64,000 nucleotides of DNA, from assembly GCA_001600355.1 (NCBI GenBank), contig BCJU01000001.1:3245178-3309177 (forward strand), written 5' to 3'. This DNA comes from Meira nashicola (Eukaryota > Basidiomycota > Exobasidiomycetes > Exobasidiales > Brachybasidiaceae). The notes under the pieces were generated by a model. It was not told the DNA's origin. It saw nothing but the letters and a program-made list of their open reading frames with translations, and ran no database searches. Below are positions 18,994 through 29,191 of the stretch, piece after piece. A program made the translations under genes and the position numbers. Numbering within the stretch: the first letter of the stretch is position 1; each line of letters opens with the position of its first letter.

Positions 18994-20278
18994 ATGGCGC
19001 CCTCTTCGGATGATGATGGTCATAATGGTCAACAATTTGGTAAAGTTCGACAAGAGTTTGATGAAAGCTCATTAGCAAAATATATTGAATCACATGAATC
19101 AATTAGAAATGCAATCGCACTACCGATCGAAGTGAAACAAGCGGCATTTGGGCAATCAAATCCTACTATGTTATTGATCGATGCAAAGAAGAACAAATTC
19201 ATCTTACGAAAAAAGCCACCAGGAAAACTTGTTAGTAAAACTGCACATGCTATTGAACGAGAATATAGAATTATCAAATCGATCGGACAGTATAATGCTT
19301 CTTTACCTAAAAAACGTGAGGATGAAAAAGCAGTACCCGTTCCGGAAGTATACTGTTTGTGTGAAGATTCAAACGTGATCGGAACGCCTTTCTACATTAT
19401 GGAGTTCATCGAAGGAAGAATCTTCACAGATGCACGTATGTTGAATTTACCAAAAGAGGAGAGAAAGAAATGGTAAGTAGCGAATAAATGCGCTCTTTTT
19501 GATTGAGACTGACCACATCTCCCTATTTCAATCTAAAAGCTGGTTCTCTGCATTGAGGACGCTAGCAAACATGCATAGAATTGACCCCAACAGTATCGGA
19601 TTGAAAGGTTATGGAAAGGAGAAGGACTTTTATCCTCGTCAATTACGCGGATTATCAATGGTTTCATCTATGCAAGCGCAAGTTAAAGACAAAGAGTCAG
19701 GCGAAGAAGTTGGCCCGATTCCAGATTTTGATGAATTGGTAGAATTATTGGGCGAAAAGATGGTAAAAGATGAGAATTCAATCGTTCATGGCGATTACAA
19801 GATCGATAATTTGATCTACCATCCGAAAGAACCTCGTGTGATAGCAGTGATCGATTGGGAATTATCTACTCTTGGTCATCCACTTTCTGATTTGGGTAAC
19901 TTATTGCAACCTTTCAGTATGCCTTGCCCAAATCCTGAAGGAATTAATGATGTCGAAGAAGTAAAACGTGCTCAAGCAAGAGGGGAAATGTTTATGTTGT
20001 TAGGCGGATTGAGCGAAGAAGTAAGTCCGGTACCACAAAAAGAAGAATGTATGAAAGTATATTGTCAAGCTGTTGGTAGGCAATATCCAATCTCAAATTG
20101 GAGTTTCTGTGAAGCATGGGCTTGGTTTAGAGCAGCAGTGATTTCGCATGGAATTGCAGCTCGAGTTGCACAAAGACAAGCAAGTTCAGCAGAAGCAAAG
20201 CTTTATGCCACTAAATTTCCACATGCAGCGAAAGCATCTTTAGATTTATTAAAGAAACCTGTTCAAGCAAAATTGTAA
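18994..20278 (+). CDS. APH/ACAD10-type phosphotransferase, two exons
   Basis: Exons 18994-19472 and 19540-20278; the 67-nt intron (GTAAGT...AAAAG) splits a Cys codon. The 405-residue protein belongs to the aminoglycoside-phosphotransferase-like kinase fold, closest in pattern to the kinase domain of ACAD10/11. The start of the fold shows [10 protein letters not shown] and FILRKKPPG (nucleotide-binding lysine region). Further on come [12 protein letters not shown], the Brenner motif [13 protein letters not shown] (catalytic Asp and Asn), and [18 protein letters not shown] with the Mg-binding Asp. In animals this domain phosphorylates 4-hydroxyacyl-CoAs before dehydrogenation; here it is free-standing. 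The start is placed at the ATG following a pyrimidine-rich leader, since upstream codons carry no family similarity. Confidence 0.87.
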
Positions 20279-20547
20279 CGTTATAAAAATAATCTTTTCA
20301 TGAGAGAACATGAATCATGACATTAGCAATTTCATTATATTTTGACAAAAACCGAACAAAACCGCCTTTTGTCTTTTTTTTTGCGGGGTAGGTATTGCAC
20401 TTCCGGCCAATTTGGTGCCGCTAAAGCCGATTTTTGGAAAGCACGCGCTCTGTACTTGATGCAAGAAGAACAACAAAATAACACCTACCTAGTAATACTA
20501 CTCTTCCTTCCTTTCTACCTCCAACACTCTTTTCTTTCTAGACTGGA

Positions 20548-21975
20548 ATGAGACTAATCATTTCAAAAGCATCAAATACGATGCAAATACGCTCGAATCC
20601 ACTCAAATTCACCCCAATAAGATTCATACAACATAGGCACATACATTCTACATTCGTCCGAAGCTCTCAATCGATCAATCATGGCCCAAATCATCCAAGT
20701 ATACCACCTCCTTTGGCAGGATTACGAATCGTTGACTTAACACGTGTTTTAGCAGGACCGTATTGTACAATGTTATTGGCAGATTTAGGAGCAGATGTGA
20801 TCAAAGTGGAAAATCCGATTTCAGGTGATGATACTCGAAGTTGGTCACCACCAAATGCACCTTTATTACAAACAAAAGATTTACCAAAAGAAATATCAAA
20901 AACACTTTCAGATAGAAAGAAGAAATATTGGGATTCTTTACCTGCCGAAAGTGCATACTTTTTAAGCGTAAACAGAAATAAACGTAGTATTACTGTTGAT
21001 TTGAAAAATCCAAAAGGAAAAAAGATTATAGAAGATTTAATTAAATCAGCAGATGTTGTTGTAGAAAATTATTTACCCGGAAAATTAGCAAAGATGGGAT
21101 TAGGATATGAAGATGCAAAAAGGTTAAATCCATCAATCGTTTATGCTTCAATTACAGGTTATGGACAAACAGGACCTTATTCTAGCGCAGCAGGTTATGA
21201 TGTAATCATTGCTGCAGATGCAGGTATGTTTCATATCACTGGAGAAGCAGATCGACCGCCAGTGAAGATTGGTGTTGCAATGACAGATCTTACTACAGGA
21301 TTATACGTTCATGGAGCAATTATGGCAGCTTTACTTGGTCGTGGAAAGACGGGTCAAGGTGTTCATATTGATGCAAGTTTATTCGAATCACAAATTGCAT
21401 CTTTGGCAAACGTTGCTTCAAGTTATCTGGTAGCAGGAAAAGAAGCAAAACGATGGGGAACAGCACATCCTTCAATTGTACCTTATCAAGTTTTTACAAC
21501 AAAGGATAACTTTTTAATGGTTGGAGCAGGAAATGATGGTCAATTTCGTAAATTGACAAAAGCATTAGGTGAACCTTCTCTCGCTGACGATGAACGATAT
21601 TCTACAAATGCACAAAGAGTTGCAAATAGAGATGAATTAATTGAAAAATTAAGCGTTTTATTCTCACAAAAATCAACAAATCAATGGTGTGATGAAATTT
21701 CAAAATTAGGAATTCCAATCGCTCCAATTCGAAATATTCAACAAACATTCGAACATCCTCAAGCTGTTGGAAGAGAAGTAGTTTGTCAAGTCGATCATCC
21801 TCGTGCCGGTAAAATTAAAATCAATTCTCCTGCCGTTCGATACGGAGAAGGAAAGATGCAAGTCTTACGTCCACCTCCCGTTTTAGGTCAACATACAGAA
21901 GAAGTTTTGAGTGAATTAGGATATGATGAAAGCAATATTGATGATTTAAGGGAAACAGGCGCAATAGGACAGTAA
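20548..21975 (+). CDS. Family III CoA-transferase, mitochondrial (SUGCT-like)
   Basis: 475 residues. The first 40 are rich in Arg, Ser and His and lack acids (IRFIQHRHIHSTFVRSSQS), as in a mitochondrial presequence; a second ATG at 20581 would retain most of it. From residue 55 it follows the CaiB/BaiF fold: LAGLRIVDLTRVLAGPYC, LADLGADVIKVENP, NRNKRSITVDLKNPKGK, VVENYLPGKLAKMGLGY, then YGQTGPYSSAAGYD with the likely catalytic Asp. The family moves CoA between organic acids; the mitochondrial eukaryotic branch includes succinyl-CoA:glutarate CoA-transferase. It lies 269 bases downstream of the kinase gene on the same strand, which may indicate a shared acyl-CoA catabolic role (inference). Confidence 0.88.
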   Translation: MRLIISKASNTMQIRSNPLKFTPIRFIQHRHIHSTFVRSSQSINHGPNHPSIPPPLAGLRIVDLTRVLAGPYCTMLLADLGADVIKVENPISGDDTRSWSPPNAPLLQTKDLPKEISKTLSDRKKKYWDSLPAESAYFLSVNRNKRSITVDLKNPKGKKIIEDLIKSADVVVENYLPGKLAKMGLGYEDAKRLNPSIVYASITGYGQTGPYSSAAGYDVIIAADAGMFHITGEADRPPVKIGVAMTDLTTGLYVHGAIMAALLGRGKTGQGVHIDASLFESQIASLANVASSYLVAGKEAKRWGTAHPSIVPYQVFTTKDNFLMVGAGNDGQFRKLTKALGEPSLADDERYSTNAQRVANRDELIEKLSVLFSQKSTNQWCDEISKLGIPIAPIRNIQQTFEHPQAVGREVVCQVDHPRAGKIKINSPAVRYGEGKMQVLRPPPVLGQHTEEVLSELGYDESNIDDLRETGAIGQ

Positions 21976-22248
21976 AAAGACTGACCATCTAGATAGAAAT
22001 AAAATCATCAATACACATTTTACAGAAAAAATTGCAAAGGAAAAATAAAAAGTCTACTACTTTTCTCGCTCTGCCCTACCGACATTTTTAACCATACATA
22101 GCAATATACAGTATCCCTACATTTGTACCAATCTTCTAATGTATCTGAGAAATCTCTTCTTTCACAACGAATTGAGCAAGCAAAGGAATGTAAATTGCTT
22201 CGAGAATGGCTTGATGGCTTAGGCAAAAGAACAAAGAGTGGACGCTTA

Positions 22249-23904
22249 TCAAACAACAGTAGCTTGATTTCCTTGTTGGCCTTGCTGTGTTTGCGGATTT
22301 TGTGCAGAATTCGTTCCTTGCTGTTGTTGTCCTCCTTGTCCAGATGCAGAATTAGCCCCCAACAATTGAGCCTGATTAACATTATTGCTACGGTCTTCTA
22401 ATGCATCGTATGCCAAAACAAATTCTCTACTAATCTTACTCCAACTTGCAGGATCCCAAAAGATGTAAACGCCCTTTTCGGCACGCAAATCCTTGTGTGT
22501 CGGTTGCACATTCTCTTCCTTTGTTAGCCACATGTTCAAGCCTCCTCGGTAAAAACGCCAATTACGGTTGTACAACTCTTGAGCAGCAACTTCTTGCAAA
22601 ACATCGCGAGGTGTACTGTAAAAGATGAAGAATAAAGTTTCATCACTAAAGCTTGCAATTTTGCTTGATGCAGGTGGAGGAGGTTGAACATTGTAGCAGC
22701 TTGGCAAGTGGAACTCAGGCTCAACTTGAAGTGCTGCTGCTGCTGCATTGTCTGACCATGGCGTGACAAATGACGCTGATAGAGACTCTTGAGCACCCAA
22801 ATTCAATCCTAACGTCTGTAGATCACTCCCCATCGCAAGCATACTTAGATCTGGATCTTGCATTTTTATAATGTTCAATAGACCAACCAAACCAAATCGA
22901 TCCGCTGGACTTGTCAAGACTTGTTGTGCTGGTGTTTTAGCAATTGCACCTGCCGCTTGAGATTGTGCTCCTCCGGCTGCTGTACCTCCTCCAACGTTTG
23001 GCAACATCAATCCACCGCTTCCCACATTTCCCGCTCCTCCCTGCTGTCCATCTAGCCCTCCTTGTCCTCCTACTCCGTCTAATGCTCGATTGGCAACTTG
23101 ATTAGCTAACGCTGGTGAATGTAGTGACCCTGCTCCAGAAGGTGCAGATCCATTCAGTCCGGCTGCTACCGCTGCTGCTCCGCCAAAGTTTTGCGAAAAC
23201 CAATTCTGAGCTGCTGACATTCCAGGAGGTTGCTGCATTCCCACTTTTGTAGCATAATTTCGATCAACATCACCGCCAAAACCGCCCCTTGCTGCATTTA
23301 ATGTTTGCTGAGAAGGATTTTGTTCTCTTGCTAACCTTTGATGCTGTAGAGTCGCTGCTGCGCTGGCTTGTTCTTGATTTGCCTGTTGTGATCCTACTCC
23401 GTTTGCAGCATTTACACTGAAACCATCGCTCAGAGATGGGAAATCATCTGTATTTAGTCCTGCTTCTCCTCCTGCTCCATTTCGATTGCCAACAGTACTA
23501 TTCGCATAACTCATTGTTCCTCCTCCGATCGTAGGAGCTGAATTAAATGATCCTCCTAGTGCAGGAAAGTCATTGATGTTCAGCGATCCGCTTTGTCCTT
23601 GTTGTCCTGTTGATTGTCCGCCTTGCAGTGTTCCTGCCCCACTTCCTGCTGAACCGGCAAAATTTGCCAAATGAGGCGGTAGATTTGAAGCACCGAAAGG
23701 GAAACCACGATTGAATGGCGTTGATCCACTTCCTGTATTCGCTCCAGGAGAAGGTCTAGGTAGATAATTGTAACCTGCCGGCGAAGGTGCTCCTCCGGTT
23801 GCACCTGTATTCCCACCCGCTGAAGCACCTGAAGCTGCACGATTAAAATTGAGAGGATTCATTGTTGAAGGTCTTTGAGGTGGTGGTATTCCGGGTCTCT
23901 GCAT
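22249..23904 (-). CDS. CDC36: CCR4-NOT complex subunit NOT2/Cdc36
   Basis: 551 residues. The N-terminal 370 residues are low complexity (Gly, Asn, Gln, Ala, Ser) but contain two short DFP blocks typical of CNOT2: LNINDFPALGG (about 109) and LNTDDFPSLSD (about 150). The C-terminal NOT2_3_5 domain is at about 405-500: FHLPSCYNVQPPPP, then ETLFFIFYSTPRDVLQEVAAQELYNRNWRFYRG and the ending LTKEENVQP...GVYIFWDPASW. This matches NOT2 rather than NOT3/5, which carry a long N-terminal coiled coil. The protein would act in mRNA deadenylation and transcription control. A Gln-rich tail extends beyond the domain. No intron is needed; the start ATG follows a leader without upstream homology. Confidence 0.92.
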   Translation of the reverse strand: MQRPGIPPPQRPSTMNPLNFNRAASGASAGGNTGATGGAPSPAGYNYLPRPSPGANTGSGSTPFNRGFPFGASNLPPHLANFAGSAGSGAGTLQGGQSTGQQGQSGSLNINDFPALGGSFNSAPTIGGGTMSYANSTVGNRNGAGGEAGLNTDDFPSLSDGFSVNAANGVGSQQANQEQASAAATLQHQRLAREQNPSQQTLNAARGGFGGDVDRNYATKVGMQQPPGMSAAQNWFSQNFGGAAAVAAGLNGSAPSGAGSLHSPALANQVANRALDGVGGQGGLDGQQGGAGNVGSGGLMLPNVGGGTAAGGAQSQAAGAIAKTPAQQVLTSPADRFGLVGLLNIIKMQDPDLSMLAMGSDLQTLGLNLGAQESLSASFVTPWSDNAAAAALQVEPEFHLPSCYNVQPPPPASSKIASFSDETLFFIFYSTPRDVLQEVAAQELYNRNWRFYRGGLNMWLTKEENVQPTHKDLRAEKGVYIFWDPASWSKISREFVLAYDALEDRSNNVNQAQLLGANSASGQGGQQQQGTNSAQNPQTQQGQQGNQATVV

Positions 23905-25070
23905 ATCGTTGTGAGCTGATGTTAAAAAGAATAGTCAGCCTTTTGTCGTTAGGCGAGGAAAAGAGTACCAATACCAACCTCTACTTCTCACTTTCTGTCT
24001 GCTGTCCAAAGATCTAAATATCTTTCACGTCCAACCTCTTCTTTGTGTCTCTTCTTCTTTCAACACAAATAAAAGTCGTTGACCTTTTGAAGATCTTAGG
24101 TCGAACAATGGATCTTAAAACACTTCTTTTCCCACCAAGATTGATGATATGGATGGATGTTTCGTGATTTTACCTCCATTCCCCAAGGGATATCTTCTCT
24201 AAAAGCATCCATGTCCGCGTTCGTCGATTACTTGTACTTCTGCACAATTTACTGATTAAGTGCCTGAACACGACGACAGGGCGCACTTGCGTAAAAGTGC
24301 ACGTGAGATTGAATTATGTAAGCGCAACTGCATTTATTGTCAATTTCACATGTGTGTGTTGTTCAAACCTTTAGGTCCATCATTATCGCTTTTATGTTTT
24401 TCTCTTCGAAGCCCGATCTGCTAGAATCAATATCCAATATACATGGATCATCTGTCAAAGAAAAGTTGATTAGATAGGAAATTATCAAAACCATGTCGGA
24501 GAAATGTGGTTCATGCTTCCTGATCGAGATACGTACGTAGCTTTTTGCAAGATTAGCTCAATAAAGGGAATCGATATATCAGACCAGAGTTGTGGAACTG
24601 CGATCAACTTCAGAAGTACTGATATGAAGGCCTACGTTCTTTGGCGTTCGTATCGGGCAACTTCAATGACAATAGGACTATGTATGCAGCTTACAATCCA
24701 AAGTTGGCAATGTGCTGACAGGCTGGCGTAACGCAGGCGTGAAGCACAAGAGCAACACATAGAAAGTATTATACGCGTTCCTGCGTTTTTATACCGAAAT
24801 GGAACAGACGGGTGCCTGAAATGGAAGTCTGTACATACGGCTTTCTTAAATCAAAAGAGGGAAAGTTGGCATATCATTTATCAGCCACAATGCAATTCTC
24901 TGCAGCTTCAAGAATGCCGCTGAATCTGCTTGGCTCTTGATTGGTATCGTAAAGATGGTGCAAGGCTTAGCAATCGGGAGCATGGGGCTTGGTTTTCATC
25001 TCTCAAATTTTCACTTCCTCTCTTTCTTCAACAAGATGTTTCCTCTTGAACATCATCATCATTTGCAAAC
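23905..25070. other. Long divergent intergenic region (1.2 kb)
   Basis: Promoters of NOT2 (minus) and of the secreted hydrolase (plus). The NOT2-proximal 150 bases are strongly CT-rich. An ACGCGT hexamer occurs near 24772. The 75-codon open frame at 24504-24731 has no recognisable domain or bias. No gene supported. Confidence 0.4.
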
Positions 25071-26936
25071 ATGAGATTGTATCAATTTGTATTATTATTA
25101 TTTGGACTATTGACAGCTGTCAATGCGATTTCAGAGTTGCCTATTCGTCATCGCCATCTCGTAGCAGAATCAATTTTTAAGCGTCAAATACCGTCTCAAG
25201 TTGCACCAATTGGATGGAAGTTGAGCTGGACATCAACCAAGAGATTATCGGTTGGAAAGTCAAACAAATTTATCTCTTTATCAACGGTTGATAGAGTAGC
25301 AGAAAGTATAACTCAATCCCACATTGATCAATGCGTACAACAATGTGCAATGACATCAAAATGTGGTTTTGTTAACGTGCTGAAGTTAACTGGTTCTTCT
25401 CTTGGAAATGTTGTATGCACATTGTATCCACAATATCAAAAGAGCAATGCAGCAACGTACTCCTCCTCCCCACGTAAATCGGGAGGAAGTTTACAGTATT
25501 CGTACGGAATTCGATCGAATTGTTTACCCGTGACGGGAAACGGATTAACGTGTGCGCCTAAAAGGGTTTTGATTGTATCAAAACATACCTCGTCAAAAAC
25601 GTCAAGTACAACATCACGGAGAACGTCAACAAGTACGACGTTATTACGAACGACATCCTCGAAAATGGTATCATCAAGATCATTTTCAAGCTCCTCGAAA
25701 TCATCTTCAATCTCAGTACATACAACATCTTCCTCAAAGATGACATCTATGCCTACATCATCTTCTACCACTTCAACTACCACAACATCTTCTACCTCAA
25801 CGACTCCCTTTGTTCCGCCTCCAACCTCTTTCTCACAACCATTTTATGTGAGACAAAGTTCACAATATCCACCTTCACCACAAGGAGCAACTTTGATACA
25901 ATGGGCGCCATGTCAAAATAGCAAATTAACAAATCCTGCAATGGCAAATAAACCTTTTATTGATGGAAGTAGCGCTTCAGCAGCATACATTGTTCAACAT
26001 GGTGCCGGAAGTGATTTTGATAATTATTTCAGTTACCTCTATGACCTAATCGGACAAACAGCTCCTATAATCTCACCGGGTTTCATGACGAATGATAATT
26101 CATCAAAATATTACCTTGGAGATATGAATATGGCATTCGATGCAAGAGGTTATCGTTGGGTTTCAGGCGATAATGATGTTACGGGCGCATCTTGTTCAAG
26201 CTTTGATCAACTTGATGCAATTATCAAATATTATTCAAACAGTATCAAATTTCCCAATTTACAAAGGATCGTATTGATTGGACATTCGGGAGGAGGAAAT
26301 CTTGTTTCTCGTTATTCTACTTTAACAAGCGGTATGCCGGTCCAGATGCGTTATATCATCGTTAATGCTGCAAATGAAGCGTACTATAACAATATCAGAC
26401 CTGATTTAAATGCAACTGATTCTTCTTGCACATCAGCATACAGTTACCCTTATCAATGGGCAGGTAAAGGAAATTCATATGTTGACGCTAGAATGGGCGA
26501 TAATCCTGCACAGTTATTCAAACAATGGACAAGTAGAAACGTTTATCATTTAACGGGCGATCAAGATATCCAAACTACTGGAACGCAAACTTGTCAATCT
26601 TTAGTACAAGGAGGATCGTATAGACGTAATCGTAATTATGCTTATTGGGCTTATTTGAATTTATTAGCAGGAACAAATACAGACGTTTCTGCTTTTCATG
26701 GCTATCAAGCATTCAAAGATCAAAATATAACCCCAATTTCTACTTCTGCTCCATTCAATCATCGTCAATGCACCGTTGCAGGAATAGGTCATAATGCTCC
26801 TCTAATGTTCAAATCTGATTGTGGACGTGCGGCTATTTTGGGATCCGGTAATTTGCCAGCTGGTGCAGGCGCTTCTTATCCTTCTCCAAACACATCTACA
26901 TCAAACAGCACTTCGACCACGGCTGGTGATCATTGA
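25071..26936 (+). CDS. Secreted modular hydrolase: Cys-rich N-domain, Ser/Thr linker, alpha/beta hydrolase
   Basis: 621 residues with a signal peptide (LYQFVLLLFGLLTAVNA, cleavage near 19). Residues about 45-160 form a cysteine-rich module (CVQQCAMTSKCGFVNV...CTLYP) that resembles PAN/apple-type domains used for carbohydrate or protein binding. Residues about 175-265 are an almost pure Ser/Thr linker, a likely site of O-mannosylation. From 270 on is an alpha/beta hydrolase-like domain with AAYIVQHGAGSDFDNYF, the nucleophile Ser406 in VLIGHSGGGNLVSRY, and CTVAGIGHNAPLMF as the probable histidine loop. The layout (binding module, glycosylated linker, catalytic domain) suggests an enzyme acting on extracellular polymers; the substrate is unknown. 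Confidence 0.8.
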   Translation: MRLYQFVLLLFGLLTAVNAISELPIRHRHLVAESIFKRQIPSQVAPIGWKLSWTSTKRLSVGKSNKFISLSTVDRVAESITQSHIDQCVQQCAMTSKCGFVNVLKLTGSSLGNVVCTLYPQYQKSNAATYSSSPRKSGGSLQYSYGIRSNCLPVTGNGLTCAPKRVLIVSKHTSSKTSSTTSRRTSTSTTLLRTTSSKMVSSRSFSSSSKSSSISVHTTSSSKMTSMPTSSSTTSTTTTSSTSTTPFVPPPTSFSQPFYVRQSSQYPPSPQGATLIQWAPCQNSKLTNPAMANKPFIDGSSASAAYIVQHGAGSDFDNYFSYLYDLIGQTAPIISPGFMTNDNSSKYYLGDMNMAFDARGYRWVSGDNDVTGASCSSFDQLDAIIKYYSNSIKFPNLQRIVLIGHSGGGNLVSRYSTLTSGMPVQMRYIIVNAANEAYYNNIRPDLNATDSSCTSAYSYPYQWAGKGNSYVDARMGDNPAQLFKQWTSRNVYHLTGDQDIQTTGTQTCQSLVQGGSYRRNRNYAYWAYLNLLAGTNTDVSAFHGYQAFKDQNITPISTSAPFNHRQCTVAGIGHNAPLMFKSDCGRAAILGSGNLPAGAGASYPSPNTSTSNSTSTTAGDH

Positions 26937-27300
26937 TTGGATAGAACCATGTTTTGTATACCCAGAGCTGTATTTTATATAATCCTGTAATAAAAGAACT
27001 TTCTCAAAATAAAATAGCCCGAAGACTGCGCTGGTGTACTGTTTGTACAATGTAACATTCTTCCTAGCCTATTCGGGCGCGGCATCCGTTTGAATTCTTT
27101 TGCCAAAAACGGCGCAGCGCAGTGTGAATTGGCGTAGCATCTTGAGCAAGCGGAAAGTTAGAAAAGGTGCAAGCACGCACACATGCACATGCACACACAC
27201 ACAAACAAAAGCATAAACTTCTAAACATCAACACCATCATCTCACTCACGACATCTATTCGTATTCATCTTTGGCATTGTCATAAAAAAACGAGGCAAAA
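26937..27300. other. Intergenic region upstream of GLO3
   Basis: 364 bases. Holds a GGCGCAGCGC element at 27111-27120, about 180 bases before the GLO3 ATG, and a CA-rich simple-sequence patch near 27170-27210. No gene seen. Confidence 0.4.
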
Positions 27301-28905
27301 ATGTCTGACGCAAATGGACCTCCTCGTGAGGAATTAGCTCAGATATTCAAACATTTAATCTCTTTACGTAAAGAAAATAAACAATGTTTTGATTGTGGTG
27401 CAAAAAATCCTTCTTGGGCAAGTGCAACATATGGAATTTATATTTGCTTAGATTGTTCTTCGCGTCATCGTAATATGGGCGTTCATATCAGTTTTGTTCG
27501 TTCAACAACACTTGATTCATGGTCTTGGTCTCAATTAAGATTAATGAAAGTTGGTGGAAATGGTCCTGCTTTTGATTATTTTTCAAGACATGGTGGAAGT
27601 TCATACCTTTCTCCCGGAGCTGAAGCAAAAATAAAGTACACATCTGGAACTGCAAGAAGTTATAAAGAAGAACTTACAAAGAGAGTACAAGAAGATGCAA
27701 GAGGTGGACCTGTAGGTGCTCGAGTCGCTTTTCCTGGTTTATCCCTAGGTAGCGGTGCTGGAAATGCTTCTGCTAATGCGCCAGCCTCAGGTACAACCAA
27801 AGCTGGCAATGATGAAGAAGACTTTTTCGATGATTGGGATAAGCCTGCTGCACCAAAAGCTGCTCCAGTAAAGGCAGCTCCAACAGGTCCTCCCGGTATT
27901 GGCGTAAGGAGGCCTGCCGCACCAACTCCCAGTGCAGTTGCTGCTTCTGCTGTACCGACAAACACGGGATCTGCAACATCTTCTGGCTTCAATACTCCTG
28001 AACGTAGCTCTACACCTACAACAACTACTTCAAAGACATTAAACGCAGGTAGATCGACAAGTGGCGCAGGCGGACGAAAGGGAGCTTTGGGTGCAACGAA
28101 AATCAACGCAGGCGGATCAGGCTTGGCAAAAGGTAAATTAGGAGGTGTGAAGAAAGCGGCAGCTCCAATTGACTTTGAAGAAGCGGAGAGAAAGGCAAAA
28201 GAAGAAGAAAAGAAAGCTAAGCAAATGGAAGAACAAGCTTTGAAAGAGAAGGAAAGCTTCGAACAAGCAGAAGCAATGGCAAAAGCTGCAATTCAAGCTG
28301 CGAGTGCAAGTCAAGCAGCAGCACAACTAGCTAGTGCCAGTAACGGCTCTGCTACTTCGGCTGGTGCACCTCATAGCCCACCAGGCAATCGTCGTACAAG
28401 TCAAGAAGTAGAACGTTTAGGTATGGGCTTCGGACGTCTAAATATGGGAGCTCAACGGGTAGCCGCACAGAATGCACGTAGCAAAGAAGCTGCTGCTGCT
28501 GCTAATGGATCCGCATATGATGAACCTAGTTACGCAAGAACGAAATTTTCCAGTCAAAAGTCAATCTCTTCCGATCAATACTTTGAACGTGGTGGATATG
28601 ATCCAAATATGTCTTCAGAAGCAAAAGAACGTTTACAAAGCTTTGCCGGTCAAACTAGCATTTCATCCAACCAATACTTTGGTCGTGATGATGAGGAAGA
28701 AGAAGGTGGTATGGGCGGCGGTGCTGGATATAGCGGTTCAGCGGCAAATGGAGAAGATTGGGCTGGTGATTTCGAACAAACTGCAAGAGATTATTATCAA
28801 CGTTTAATGGCAAATCCAGATGTTCAAAGTGGTATCGAATCATTCCGTGCAGGTGCGATGAAATTATCACAATATTTGGAAGATATGTCCCGTAACGGTG
28901 GATGA
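27301..28905 (+). CDS. GLO3: ArfGAP, Glo3 type
   Basis: GTPase-activating protein for Arf1 on COPI vesicles, 534 residues. The ArfGAP zinc finger is at the N-terminus with Cys29, Cys32, Cys49 and Cys52 (CFDCG...[14 protein letters not shown]) and the arginine finger Arg57. A coiled coil rich in Glu/Lys/Ala (about 295-345) lies in the middle. Two SISSxQYF(E/G)R repeats at about 421 and 453 are the Glo3/ARFGAP2-3 motif that distinguishes this class from Gcs1/ARFGAP1. The linker between (about 140-290) is Ala/Pro/Thr-rich with a DDFFDDWD-like acidic patch that may bind coatomer (inference). Intron-less. It acts in Golgi-to-ER retrograde transport. Confidence 0.95.
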   Translation: MSDANGPPREELAQIFKHLISLRKENKQCFDCGAKNPSWASATYGIYICLDCSSRHRNMGVHISFVRSTTLDSWSWSQLRLMKVGGNGPAFDYFSRHGGSSYLSPGAEAKIKYTSGTARSYKEELTKRVQEDARGGPVGARVAFPGLSLGSGAGNASANAPASGTTKAGNDEEDFFDDWDKPAAPKAAPVKAAPTGPPGIGVRRPAAPTPSAVAASAVPTNTGSATSSGFNTPERSSTPTTTTSKTLNAGRSTSGAGGRKGALGATKINAGGSGLAKGKLGGVKKAAAPIDFEEAERKAKEEEKKAKQMEEQALKEKESFEQAEAMAKAAIQAASASQAAAQLASASNGSATSAGAPHSPPGNRRTSQEVERLGMGFGRLNMGAQRVAAQNARSKEAAAAANGSAYDEPSYARTKFSSQKSISSDQYFERGGYDPNMSSEAKERLQSFAGQTSISSNQYFGRDDEEEEGGMGGGAGYSGSAANGEDWAGDFEQTARDYYQRLMANPDVQSGIESFRAGAMKLSQYLEDMSRNGG

Positions 28906-29191
28906 TCATTTATAGATTCGATGCATCTCCCTTTTTTCTTTTTCCTTTCCTTTTCGTTATGAAAGGTCACATCTTTATGCAATGATTTAATCATGACATT
29001 ATAACAATGGAGTCATACATACACACACAATACATCTGCTATTCGACCAAAAGAACAATGCGATGTGGAAAGGGGATAATTGACAATGTGTGAGGCCGTG
29101 GTATACCAATAGAAAGAGAGAGTGAATAAGGAAAAAAAAAAAGAGATGAAGAGTGAATATGATACAGAAACGGGAATATAAACTTCTACTT

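Noticed and set aside
27660..28106. 148-codon minus-strand frame
   Set aside because: Antisense shadow of the Ala/Pro-rich linker of GLO3.
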